Shown here in pieces: positions 12,851-25,230 of a stretch of DNA of 64,000 nucleotides (positions are counted from its first letter, which is position 1; every line of letters begins with the position of its first letter). Under the pieces are notes generated by a model. The model was not told the origin of the DNA. It saw only the letters and a program-made list of their open reading frames with translations, and searched no databases. The position numbers were made by a program, and so were the translations under genes. Where the stretch lies: assembly GCF_000327385.1 (NCBI RefSeq), contig NW_008709379.1:2152858-2216857 (forward strand), in the 5' to 3' direction. The stretch is from Lottia gigantea. Taxonomy: Eukaryota > Mollusca > Gastropoda > Lottiidae.

Positions 12851-14771
12851 AGCACAAATTACCATTACTCAACAGCTATCGAGGGTGGTAATTGTTAAAA
12901 TTCAGCTAATTTACTGTGTAACACTGAGCTAAGAATACAGAAAGGGTGGATGAAGTAGGTGTCATACACCACAGCTCCTGAGTACCCATAATAATAAGAC
13001 GTAACTTATAGATACCACCACGAACAGGTCGACTGTATTGTCTCTTAAATATTCTCACCAAACTATTTGTCACCAAGTTCAGTTGACGCCTACAGACAAA
13101 ACGTGTCTTCACATAACACTTGTAGTCGCAGGTTACATTTTTGTACCCAAGGCCACGAGATGACAATGGGTGCTTTGGTGTGACTCATACATCCGTAAAG
13201 ACGGATCTTCGAGAAAAATTCTCTCTTAAAGGAATGACCAAATAAATTTTAATTTTTCAACGCGGCCAAAATGAGTTGTGGCAGTGGATACCATCTGATA
13301 CTACTTTTCATTATGATGTACTCAGTCTTTTATGATTGATATACTTCTTCATGTGAAAAGTGCATTAGCTGCTACCAAAGTTTTACCAACATGTTATTTT
13401 GGTTTGCGGTTCGGATCTGTAGTATAGCCTACTGGGTTTATTTATGCTAAGACGTTTTTAGTTTATCAATGACAATTTCATTTGCATCATATTTTATATA
13501 ATTCCTATATATCTTGCATATCATCAGTATCAAAATAAAGATAGGTACTGACTAACCCAATATGCCACAAAACCCACCTCCGCTGCTAATTGCAGAACGG
13601 TATATTACAGTGAAATCCTTTAGACTGTCGAAGATGATATACTGGGTCAATTGTGTACAAATATTTAAACGGACGTGCATCTGCATAAAAGATGTCAACT
13701 GTCGTGCACATCACACGTACATAACAATGCACACCCTCCATTTTGAATAATTCCGGGTACATCTTGACATGGACAGAATAAATAGTCGTAAATTATTTTT
13801 TGAAATTTTTAGCTTAAGGACTACACAACCATCCCAACATACATATAAGGCAGCATATTCTTAAAATAAAACTAGTTCACTAATAACGAGCTAGTAAAAT
13901 TTGGCTTAAACTTAATATAGGTTGAAATTCAGGGAAATTCAGTAAATGAAACTCGTTCTTAAATAACCATTAGACCTATCAGTACAATCTGGCGAAACCT
14001 TAATCAAAATACAGTTGAAAATTCGGGTTGAGTTATACATCAGTCAAAACTCGTTCATAACAAACGCTCGGGTTCGGTACTTAAATTATCTGTACATTCT
14101 GGAGAAAACTGTCGGGCCATGCGTCAATATTCCGCTACATTTCCATTAGTACTGAAATACAGCATTGGATTTCAGAAAAAATATCATTATTTCGATGAAT
14201 TTAAATTGGAACGAGATAAGACCATTTATAATTAAAATACAAGTCAAATCTTGCGACTTTTTGACCATGTTCTTCATTATTCACCATCTGGACGATTTAT
14301 CTGAAGAAACTGCTGTCAATAATATTTGAAAAATAACTAGTAAACAATGGTGTTTGGCTACTAATCTGGTTTGGTCATTCAGGTCGTGTTAATCTTGGTT
14401 CCTTGTCAAAAACAATTGAAGTTAGAACTCCCAGAGGATCTCGTTCAATAATCTTCAAATGTAAATATCAGGAAAACGATATTAACAATGTGGAATCTGT
14501 GACAGGAATTCAAAGTTGATGACAGTTAATAGTCCGAGAAAAGGGAAATGACTCATGACATTCAGCTCTTAATCTGAAAGTAAGTATAATTTGAATTAGA
14601 ATTGAATGTAAAATCTTGCAAGAGATTCTCCAAGGGGATCAATAAACAGGTATAATGAAGATCTTGTCATCATAGGTTAAAGAGATTTCAATTCAATGTA
14701 CACAACTCGTGTGACGCGTAACTAAAATATCTAGGGTACACATGCTCGATTTCTGGTACTTGTACACCATA

Positions 14772-14878
14772 GCGATCACCAGTTGCGTATAATTGCGAAT
14801 AATTAAGGTGGCCATAAGTTGCGTACGAAACTTATGACCGCTATTCTTATTATCAACCATACGCAACTGGTGATAGCC
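14772..14878. repeat. ~107-bp imperfect hairpin
   Basis: The 16-base word ATCACCAGTTGCGTAT at 14775 has its exact reverse complement at 14859-14874. An inner pair, CATAAGTT at 14813 and AACTTATG at 14829, continues the symmetry toward a loop containing GCGTACG. The outer pair is perfect and the middle partly mismatched. A tiny foldback transposon or a structured RNA is possible; nothing identifies which. Confidence 0.65.
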
Positions 14879-17800
14879 CTATATTAGTGTGTTTTGAAAC
14901 GTAAATAAGATTCATGGAGTAATAAGTGATATAATCCAATAAGATTGGAAATTGAAATTTGCCCCAAACCAAGGATTCTGATATCGAGTACTATTTAACA
15001 TGAAATAGTAACTATAAAGAATATGATAAATGATAAAGATTAAATAAGATTATGGTACCATCTGGACACTCGACTCGGTTCAAAAAATGAAAAATGAGTT
15101 TTCATTGAAGCGCTGAATGCGCATATTGTAAACAGCCTGGACACAGCTGATGTTTAAAGGACCAATGGATTTTAAGAGCTCCTTAGATTAGTCGAGTGGG
15201 TTTCGCCAAGCTGCGTTGACCATGTGTTTTAAAATTTACTATCATGGTTAAAATCGCGAAACCTTCCCCCAATTCATCTTTTGAGGATGGATCTGGTTAC
15301 AGCCTACACTCATCCGAGATTCGTCTTTGTTGAATGGATATGGTTACAGCCAATAGACCTACTCAGCCGGGATTTGTCTCTAGGCCCAGGGTATGGAATT
15401 TGTTGCTGATTTTCCTTTTCAAATTTCTTTTTTAGTTATTTCTTCTATTTGAGGTTGTGTTCTGAAATGTAATTTTTCAAGTCTTTCATGTGTTCTTTCG
15501 TAATTGCCCTTCTGTACAACAAGAATCTGACGTCATGTGGAAGATCGAATATCTAGTGACCTTGGCAGTGACCTTGAAATGATAAAAGAGAAATGATGTA
15601 TACAGAATCGTTCTAGGTAACTAAGCATGTCGGTTGGCAGTCAGTCGGAACACTGGCTTGTCAGAATATTGATGTGTCCATATATTAGCTCATTAATAAT
15701 CAACAAATTGATGGTAGCCTACACTGAAGTCCAATGTCCAATTTCAATGGCAGACAGGCTTTTGAAGTGAACAGAAAAATGAAACAAAACCTAATTGCAC
15801 CTTAACTTAAAGCATATTTTCTCGGTCAGTTTATCAGCATAGGAATTGTTCCTACAAGAAGCGCCTATTATATATTTCAACAACATCTAGGCCTGCTCTT
15901 CATTTCTTTGACTCGCCGCACCCTACATGCCTATGTAGCCTAGATTCGACGATTTGAGTGTAGACTTAGCTCTAACAAGAAACCCGAACGATGTAAATAT
16001 CTCTCGTGGTAGAAGTCTATCGTTAGTCGACACAATATTTGGTTTTGTAAAATATCACACGACTCAATAGAGATGGCGGGAATTTGACGTTTGGTTGATT
16101 GAACAGACGATTGGGGGCCTCAGACAACAACTGTGAGCAAACAGAGTAAAATGAAATAGATACGATTGAAATTCCACAATTGATCTGGGTATGGAGGAAC
16201 GACATCATAAAAGAATCTCAAATGAAAATGTCCGATCTTTTGAAATGGAATGTTCTGTGAAGAATGGTCGTCACAATGGCGGATCGTCTATATTTTCAAG
16301 AGCAAATATAAATCCGCTTGTTCAAATAATCCGAACACGTCTGTCAAATGTGATAAGCGATCTGTTTACATCTGCACTGGGGTTTTATTTTCAAAGAAAT
16401 CTATTAATTTCAGATGACCTTATAAGCTCTCAAGGTCAGATATGAAAATCCCGTGTAAATGCTAATCTGCTTTAAGACGATTGTCACATTCATTGGAATA
16501 GTAAATTGTCGATTTTGATTGTCCCTTTGTAATCGGGAAATGCATCTTTATTTGATTTTCATTAACGGCGACTATTAAACGTGCACGTGTCAATATTCGT
16601 AAAACCCGACCATGTCCTCTCTAAATAAACAACATTAAAAACTTCCCTCCTTTCAGCACACAGGAATTTATCCCGGCTTTAAGTGCATTGTGCACAGCTG
16701 TTTCATTACTTTATAATGTGCAGATTTCGGTTGAGGTTTTTGTTGTTCATATCCCCAAAAAGTTATAAGCCTATGGGTGACGGACTAGCATAATCTTCGG
16801 CTTGTTTTCGTAACCTTATTTATATTCTGTAGATTAATAAAAATTATATTTATGGACTGGTTGAACCAAGTCCACGGGCCCTCACCCTAAGAAAAAATGT
16901 AGGAGGGCATATATGTTTTAAAAATATTTCTCGACCACGGACCCCCACTCATTTAGTTGAGTCACTGTTTATGGTGATATACCTACATGCAACTTCATTT
17001 AGAGACCTAACCAACAACTGAAACCATAAAAGCCTTCAACGAATTAAAGACTTAAAGAAAAATTAGTTAAAACAAAACCGATAATTCTTAACACACAAAC
17101 TCTACAGTTCTATAGACTTTATTCCTCATAGATGATGGGGTAACTTCTTACATATCTAAAGAAAATGGACTTGCGTCAAGACCTTGACTGTACATGACAC
17201 AAAACATATTTATCAGACATAAAAGTCAAATTTTAGATAATGAAAAAAGTCTATGAAAATGGAAAGAGGCATTAGTGGTAGGCAATTGCAACATCATTTC
17301 TTTGATTAGATGGTGATCTGACGCTGTTCCACCATTCCAACATTATTCGTGGGGTAAGTTGTAACTGTGTTAAGGTGCCTCCAACGGAAACATATTCGCG
17401 CCTCCCTCTCCCCCTTTATAGACACAATTTGTGATTACATGTGTCAGATTGCTATGTTACATTTTTACCCCATGGTCTGTCACAATTTACCCCGAACCCC
17501 CGGGGTAAGATGTAACAAAATAGATTGAATCCTTATCCTTTATTATTCTAGATAGAGATTGCATTTAAGGAAAGTTTGCGCAAAAGATAGTATAAATCCT
17601 GTCGTTTAAGCTCTTACAATAACACAAATTACTTTTCAATAATTGGTGTAAGTTTTTGTAAAATTGCAGAAAAATGTTTCAACTAGCCCGGTCTCCCCTA
17701 ATCATCTTTATTTTTTATTTTCCAGCCTACATTAGTCTACATTTAATTTTTTTATTGGCTTGGTTTCTCAAACGAGGAAGAAATCACCCAATACGTTTCA

Positions 17801-18543
17801 CTTCAATAAGCCCATTGGACTCAAATGTGGTATAAGGGAAACAACTCTATACAGTAACGCAAATTAAATAACATGGATTCGGTCTGTAGCGATGTTAATA
17901 TCACTTTTTTGCAAATATCATTTTCCATTTAACCTCAATCAGTTAACACCAATTCTACCAACCACGACCTATGCTTTCGAGCGTCGGTCCAGTTAGTGCT
18001 GTCAATCCTACACATTATTATATATATGACTACCGGTACCGTTGGGGCCTTAAGTAGGTATTTGCACCAAGGCATCCATATAATTGTTCAGTTATTCGGC
18101 TCGGACATTCAGCTCTCTTGGCTTGGCTCATGCCAGGAATACCCCTTCTTCTAGGCTTTAATTTTCGGATTAGCTTAAATAAAATAAGAGTTTTGAATCA
18201 CAACGACACAAGATGTATAATTAATCAAAGGTGTCATGTTTTCGCGTAGGCTGTATTTTCACCTTTTCTTATAACAATCAATAAATTGTATTGCGCAATC
18301 AATTCCTAGAAAACACTTCTATTGCCCAATCAAGTCAATTTTATTAGTACATGAACCATGGACCCGTGATTATGAGCGTAATAGTTAAAAACAGAATCCT
18401 CGTACCGAGTTTTCATTGGACACCGAATTCTAAGCAACAAATTAAATCACAAAGTAACTAAACTGGTTTCGGAATAAAGTGAAAGAATCGAACGCGTTCC
18501 GTCACGTCAAGCAAGGGGACATAACTCGTTATTTAGAAACAAA

Positions 18544-21500
18544 ATGGCCGAAAAAAGCGATCAAGAAAAGAACGCCTCTCCTGCAAAAGACGGAGGAAGC
18601 CACACCATTCCATTAGAGGATGAAGATAAAGTAACACAAGAAGGACAATTTGTCGGAGCAACATTGGAGCTAAATGACAGCAACAAAACCGCGTCTGATT
18701 CGGTGACAGTCAATTTTGCTGGACCTGTGTCGGACAACAAGTCTCCAAAACAAACTACAACAACAACCAATTCGGCTGCTGGAAACCAGGAAGAGGGCAG
18801 TGGATTCAATAGGAACCGTCCAGGCTCTGTGATTGGAGGCAGAAGTGTCCAGAGTACATCAAGTAGAACGTCAATGAGACCTGGTTGTATCAAATCAGAC
18901 GGAGAAACTAAAAGTTACTTTAGTTACAAGGTAGCGGTAAATACAACCTGCATGCTTTAATTGCATTTTATCTTAATTAATCTAACCCTTTTTATGCCCA
19001 ATTCTTGAGTTGTACTAACTAGTATTAACCTTGACCTTAGATGTTCACATCATGTTATTATTAACATTGTTGTTTGGCTAATATGAACCATTTCCAATTT
19101 TATTATCAGTATTTTTTTTTTATACAATTACGCTTTGTTGGAGTATGTGTACCTTCATATAAGAGAATATCATGACAGGTAAATGATGCTTGAAGTTAGC
19201 AGACTTTCTTTGTTCAAGTACAGAGCCATAGCCTCCTCATGTAAGATCAATGCTTTATTTAATTTTGTTAAGACTTGTTATGTGGCATGATATTTAACAA
19301 GGAAGTAAATTTAACACATGTAGATTTACATGATTATCTTATACAGTGATGTAACCTATTTTCGTGGATATAAGGATTCAACACCAAATTTAAGTTAAAA
19401 AAACGAAAAATTTTGTTTATGTCTTATTCTACAAAATAGTTAAAATTGGTTTATTTCGATTTCCTTTATGAATCCTTCACTTTGATCCATATTTCATGAG
19501 CAACCAACTCGGCAACGGCAGCAGAATGCATCACCTATTTTCATGTACAATGTTTGATCTATAAGTAGGTCCAGAAAAACATGTTGTATGGATACCGGGT
19601 GGTATAGTTCACTTCTTAGTATTTATCTTTGATATCAATTCATTATAAATTGTGACAATTCCTTCAAAGAACCACGATTTAAAAAAAAAATAGTGACTGA
19701 CAAAATAAGATATGTAGCGTGATTTATTGCTAAAAGTCACTGAAACAACATAAGAATATGGCCCATTTTGTGTTCCATAGATATTTTCTGCTGACACGGA
19801 ATCCGCTAGTTGATCACGTGACTTCATTCGTTGGACTACATTCTAGCGACACTTGGAGTTCCGATTTCCGCTTGGAATTATAAGGAAATTCGGTCGATAA
19901 AAAATTATGACGTTTGGTAATAACTGAAATCCGCCATTTTGTATTTGTCAAAGTAGACATTAATACATTTTATCTTGCTTGAAACTACTGGATTCATTCT
20001 ACTAGCTGATATTGTAGAGATAACACATGTTTATCAAAACAAGCAAATGCAGAGGTCACGCGAGGTCGCACATGTAAATTATTAATCATCTCCGGAAATG
20101 CACGAAAAATAGGTTAGCACGTAATTAGGTTACTTGACTGTATATTGAATTACAATGGTAATTTGCAGTTGAAATTTTAAGTAACTTCGGTCTTTTGAGG
20201 TAATTTAAGATCAGACCTCCGTATAAGATTTATCATTCATATTGAAATTTTGATTGCCCATTAACTTAACCTGTATGTTGTGCTGCATTTGTGACCATTT
20301 ATCATATTAAGATATTTGTGAAACATTAGGACTAAGATTTTCAATTTTGAAACCTCTTAATGGCAATATCATTATTTAATGTAACCTTAGCTTATATGAT
20401 TTCAATTACTATTGGTACATACATGAGTAAGACCTTTATCATAGCTTTAGGCTACATTAGTTGCGAAATTTAGCTTGAATATTGTATGCTTTATCAGTGC
20501 TTGGTAAAAGATTAACTTTCATATTAATATCAGTTTTTCCTTATTTTACTCCCAATTTTGCCTACAGAGCACTATAAAGTGCCTAATAGATTTGTCTTTT
20601 AGTGAAATTATTATTAGGAATTTAAAGAATAAAGATGTTCGCATGCCATCGCTTCCAGACAATTTTTAACTTTCTTTCTTGTTGTGTATATAATTCTTGT
20701 ATGTTAGAATCTGAATAATGTCATATTTGAGACAATTTAATATCCCTCCAATCAAGCTTTTTCCCCTTATCTATACTGCTTATTCCCCCAATTATTAATG
20801 AAAAGGGAGGTACGGTATGAATTTTAGTTTTTCTTTCTCTGTATTTTTAAAAGTTACCATATTTATTGAACACTGGACCACAGTTCAGATTGAAGGAAGC
20901 CATGTTCCTAAATGGTTGTTAATAGATTAGACTGCTTTGCTTCTGCCTTGTGTTATTCTGAGGAAACTTTTTTATTTTCAATGATGATTTGATATTATAT
21001 GATATAATTGTTATGGTCCTATGTTATGTTTCTGTTATAGGGAATGAATTTTAATATTGCTGTAGATGAATGTAGGAAACATATTAATGATGAATTGGAT
21101 GGTAAATATATTGGAAGGTGGTTGCTATCTGAGTAAGTTTATCATATATAAGTAGTTTCTTCTGTATACAATACACATATCTAGACTCAGGTTTTTATGG
21201 ATAATAATTGTGAAAAATGAATAGATTAGGTACAAAATGGTGTTTGAGAATAATGATATTATAATTTTCAGCATTTATAGTAAATGAATGTAAGAGGGTT
21301 GATTACCCATGTTCTATACTCATTAAAAATCCTTTTTTCATATGGAATATCTCTCTAGGTTTTCAGGATAATTCATAATATATAATTTAATATTTGTTTT
21401 ATCTAGAATTGACCACTGGAATTTGGATAAAGAGAAGTTGGTAATATTAACTGACAATTCTATTTTGGTATTTAAATATAACTTTATTACGCAAGTTTTA

Positions 21501-22251
21501 TTTGAGTTTAAACGTATAATGTTACATGGTATTGATACTATAGCTATTGGTGACTTCAAATACCCTGATTACTCTGTCATGCCGTAAGTACCTTGGTGTT
21601 TTATATTAGACTGACTAATCTATATTTGTGATGATAGTCAGTGGCAGAACCAGGTTTATGTCTGAGGGGGGGTGGGGGGGGTCGAAATATCTGGAATTGT
21701 CCAAGTTTTAAAATTAAATGAGAGTTTTGTCTTGTCCAAAGGCTATTTAGCAGATCCACAATTCAAAATTTTTCAGTGAGTAGGCTACTGCATGTAGCTC
21801 TTAAAGCCTTGTTTTCAGTCTTGGAAGATTTTTTTTCATGGTAAGCTCTTTCGTTCTGGCTGGAGGAAAATACCGAAACCATAAATAAATCTATTAAATT
21901 TTTAGTGACAGAAAACATGGTGGAATCCAGATTCGCTGGAATAAAGGTCAAGAACCAACATTCGGTCAACGCTGGAATCCCTGGTCCACAGATATCCCAT
22001 GGTTGTGTTTTGCTCACCACCCTGTACTGTATCATCCTAAAGAGAACGAAACTACAACTTACAATGTAGATGATTTCTATGAGAGTTTGGTACAGGCTGC
22101 TAGTAAATGTTTTGAAGAGAAACGTCCTGGAGAAAATATCACAATTGTTGAAGGTCCAATACTTATTAACAGCTACGCTAGCGTTGCAGCTGTCGTACAT
22201 AACCAAAGTGGTATCGGTTTCTTTAGAGATAGAAATGGTATTTGTTATTGA
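18544..22251 (+). CDS. TPRG1L: TPRG1L/TPRG1-family protein (hSac2 domain), 4 exons
   Basis: Coding exons are 18544-18930, 21041-21132, 21407-21583 and 21906-22251, all with AG/GT borders and consistent phase, giving 333 aa. The start is the first ATG after an in-frame TAA at 18475. Residues 1-120 look disordered and are rich in Ser, Thr, Asn and Gln. From about residue 122 the protein matches human TPRG1L: KSYFSYK (human KEYFVFR), GRWLLSEIDHWNLDKEKLV (human GVWLLTEVDHWNNEKERLV), then GIQIRWNKG and QRWNPWSTDIPW (human GIRIQWDKQ, NRWNPWSTNVPY). This region is the hSac2 domain. Mammalian TPRG1L (Mover) is a synaptic-vesicle-associated protein that modulates release, and TPRG1 is p63-regulated; function in this organism is unknown. 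The longer N-terminus differs from the vertebrate proteins. Family assignment is firm; which vertebrate paralogue it corresponds to is undecided, since it probably predates their split. Confidence 0.92.
18931..21040 (+). other. TPRG1L intron 1
   Basis: This 2.1-kb AT-rich intron begins GTAGCG and ends TTATAG. A 72-codon minus-strand frame near 19.6-19.8 kb has no recognisable content. No repeat or gene of note was seen. Confidence 0.75.
21646..21700. repeat. Fragment of G-rich dispersed repeat
   Basis: TCAGTGGCAGAACCAGG followed by long G runs lies in TPRG1L intron 3. It is a short relative of the repeat near 5.4 kb. Confidence 0.4.
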
Positions 22252-22305
22252 AATTGTTAAAAACCAAACATCTATTTTGCTCACTTATTTTGTGAATTTC
22301 GAAAA

Positions 22306-22311
22306 AATAAA
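22306..22311 (+). terminator. Candidate TPRG1L poly(A) signal
   Basis: AATAAA lies 55 bases after the TPRG1L stop codon. This is a canonical cleavage and polyadenylation hexamer, but other AATAAA words occur further downstream, so the true 3' end is not certain. Confidence 0.45.
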
Positions 22312-25098
22312 ACCATTAGTTATTTGTGTCAAATGAAATCATTCATACAATAATTTTCCATCATACTTGGACTGTGTTAGTTCTCAATGGCCAATTGCTT
22401 TTACTACCTATATATTAATTGAAATTAGGAGATCCTTTTTTGTAACATCTAACTTACTATCACCTTTAAACATTTATATTTCAATTAATTCTGAACTAAA
22501 CTGACTGTTCTGTTTTATTGATTACAAAATGTACACAACAATTCATAGTGAAATTGATCACCAGTTCACATATTTCTACTGTATTCTATTTTAACAAAGT
22601 TCTAATACAGAAATGCCTGTAAATTATCCTACCCACAAATTTATGAGCATAAATTAGACTTTTTCATAAATATAAAATAAATATTATATTCGTTATTAAT
22701 CCTTTTGTCAGAAATAAAGATTAAATTGAACAATATTTTGATAATAAATATTTATATTTTGATTATAATAACGTTACTATAGTGAAGATTGTAACATTCA
22801 ATTTACACTGTTACTTGTTTGTGCATCACCATCTATTTGTTTACATTATTAATTGTTGTATTTAAATTAGATTATAACAGATCTCAAATCTACTTGACAA
22901 TAGTTTTGAGATCTCTTTGTTCATGCACAGAAAAAGGCAGATTATAAATTAGACTGTGCCTTTTTTTTTGAAAATTTGATATGTGATGTTAAATGGTTAA
23001 TGCAAATATTTGATATATCTTATTGTGATGTACTATTTCTTAATGTTCCTTATTATTTTTTTCTGTTATATGATAAATATGTAATCAAACTAATTTATTT
23101 TCAACTTATATTTCTTATGAAAAGAATCAACACCTCTTTTACAACATAAAACTTTTAATATGAAATTTATAAACCTTGAAAGATCCATGACATTGGCTAC
23201 TTATTAGTACAACATGAAACCAGTTCTGACACTATTTATCTTAAGCAAGCAGATGCTATGGATGTATTTACCTATTTATAAAACCAATATGTTTTAATTT
23301 TCTTACATATTATTATTATTAGATGTTAATATATTATTATTGATTATATAATGTGGGTTCTATGTTGATCACTTACTGTTGAAACTACATAGGGTGTATG
23401 GCTTTTCTTGTTGGACAAACAGGTAGTAGGTTATGCACTTTACTGATATAAACAGTTCTAATGTCCAAAACTTGTTGCCTCAGATAACTGCTGATGAAAG
23501 ATTTGACCAGCTTGAGCCTGACAAACTATAAGATTTGTTTAAAGATTCTCTGTATTCACTGGTATGGATGAATTCAGCCCATTTTACAGGCATCATTTTG
23601 AGAAGTCAACAAGACTTGGACCTGATTTAGTAGTTGTTCAATGAATTTGATTTCACAGACTATGCTTGAATTAATTGTTGATTTTTTTTATTTTTTTTAC
23701 AAATTCTTGTTGATCTTTATGTCTTAATGTTTTTTTAAAGAGGAAAAAAGTTAAAAGATATTTGATTGCTGAAAACATAAACATTAAAGTTGTGTAAATA
23801 GCACTGATGATAAAACATACTAGTTCCAATTGCTATTTAATCTTGTACAACTTGCAGTTTTGTTTTTGTGCACATATATTGGCTTGTGTGTTGTGATGAT
23901 ATTTTAACAACAAAATTTGTTTTTTCTGCATATATTGGTTGATATTGTTCAGGATATTCCACTATGCATCTTATATTACTCTGAAGACTGTATAATTTGT
24001 GTGTTCACTGCATAATTTAGTTAATTTTTCACTTAATAGATGCATTTATATTTAACTGCTTTGAATTATGATCATATTTTATATTATACCTCACAGACAA
24101 AGCAGCAAAATAGTAGTTAAACTTCCAAAATAATAAACCTTCTTAGAATTGAAATGGCACATTTAACTATTTAAACTACCTTAACTTTATAATTTGGAGA
24201 TCTATGATTGGTCAATATGTTAGAATCATTTTCTTTGAAACATTTTTTGACAAGAAAAAAAAAAAATTTTTTCAATGTATCAATTTCTTACAAATTAAAT
24301 GTGCCATTATTGTTGAAATAAAAATTTTTCCTAAAATATCTCTTGGTTATTTCAAATAGATTTGTTTGAGCATTTCATGTTCAGTATTAGAAATTAGTTG
24401 AAGTTGTTTTATTATCATATTTTAACAAGCCTAAGCCTTGTTTGATGACAACTTTTAAAAATGTAACCCAAGGAACATTCCATTTTATGGCATAGTGCCA
24501 TGTAGTCCCTCATATAATGTGTTTAAAAACCACTAATTGCTTATTATTATTATTAAATTTGAAAGGTCCATTACAATATTGATTTTGATGTTCGATATTA
24601 TTAATTAGTTGTTAACACTTACAATCTGTGATTTCTCTGTTGCATAATTTTCAATAAGTGTGTTTCAATATAAATAAACCATACTTTTTGTCTGTGATTT
24701 TTCGTACTATATAATACTGATACTGTCAGGAACCTGACCTGAGCCCAGCTATTGTTGCTGAAGCATGTTTTAAAAACACAATCCCCATCAGAACTTCTAT
24801 TTTTTTGGAAATACAGGCATATGCGCCCAGCCTCCCAAGACTGAGGGTACAAATGTCAAGGTTGCAATTTAAATTGTGCAAGCCTCCCATGATGCTGAGA
24901 AGGTTCTCTCCAAGATAATGGAATTGATTTGGTGCTTTTTGGAGTAAAAATGTACAAGGAATTTGTTAGCAAAGAAATGAGGGTACAGTTGGGGGTGCAA
25001 AACATTTTCTAGGGGGGGGGCAAATGTTAGTAAAAGTTTAAAGTTAGTAAAAAGACGACAATTGACCAAAATCACATGTAATTTATGTTTATCAAAAT
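22312..25098. other. Intergenic gap between convergent genes
   Basis: The 3' ends of TPRG1L and WRAP73 face each other across this AT-rich stretch. It holds long A/T runs, several AATAAA words and no recognisable coding sequence. A poly-G stretch near 25.0 kb resembles the G-rich dispersed repeat. Part of it is probably 3'UTR of one or both genes. Confidence 0.65.
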
Positions 25099-25104
25099 TT
25101 TATT
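25099..25104 (-). terminator. Candidate WRAP73 poly(A) signal
   Basis: Read on the minus strand this is AATAAA, 127 bases beyond the WRAP73 stop codon. A plausible 3' end signal, unconfirmed. Confidence 0.45.
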
Positions 25105-25230
25105 ATAAATATATAATGATTTGATAAAGGACGGTAATAGCAATATATCAATAACTATCTTAACAGAATTTGCAGTAGTCTGTCCATAATAATAATAATA
25201 ATCATTGTTCAGTTTTTATCCATACATCAA

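Larger units (their letters stand above)
1..18543. other. Gene-poor region upstream of TPRG1L
   Basis: No reading frame here could be tied to a known protein family, and none joins to a neighbour through plausible splice sites. The longest frames are under about 100 codons, as expected by chance in AT-rich DNA. What can be named is repetitive and is listed separately: a 335-bp tandem duplication near 2.0-2.7 kb, a G-rich repeat near 5.4 kb, copies of the TTAA-ended palindromic element near 7.0 and 12.6 kb, and a hairpin near 14.8 kb. Distal enhancers or non-coding RNAs of the downstream genes could lie here but cannot be seen from sequence alone. Confidence 0.6.

Noticed and set aside
12906-13166. 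86-codon minus-strand frame with several Cys residues
   Set aside because: No signal peptide, splice partner or family match could be seen. Chance or an unrecognised repeat fragment is as likely.
18561-18893. 110-codon minus-strand frame
   Set aside because: It lies antisense to the first TPRG1L exon and is a shadow of that coding sequence.
21763-22284. 173-codon minus-strand frame, the second longest in the window
   Set aside because: It covers the last TPRG1L exon on the opposite strand; the plus-strand frame has homology and splice sites, this one has neither.
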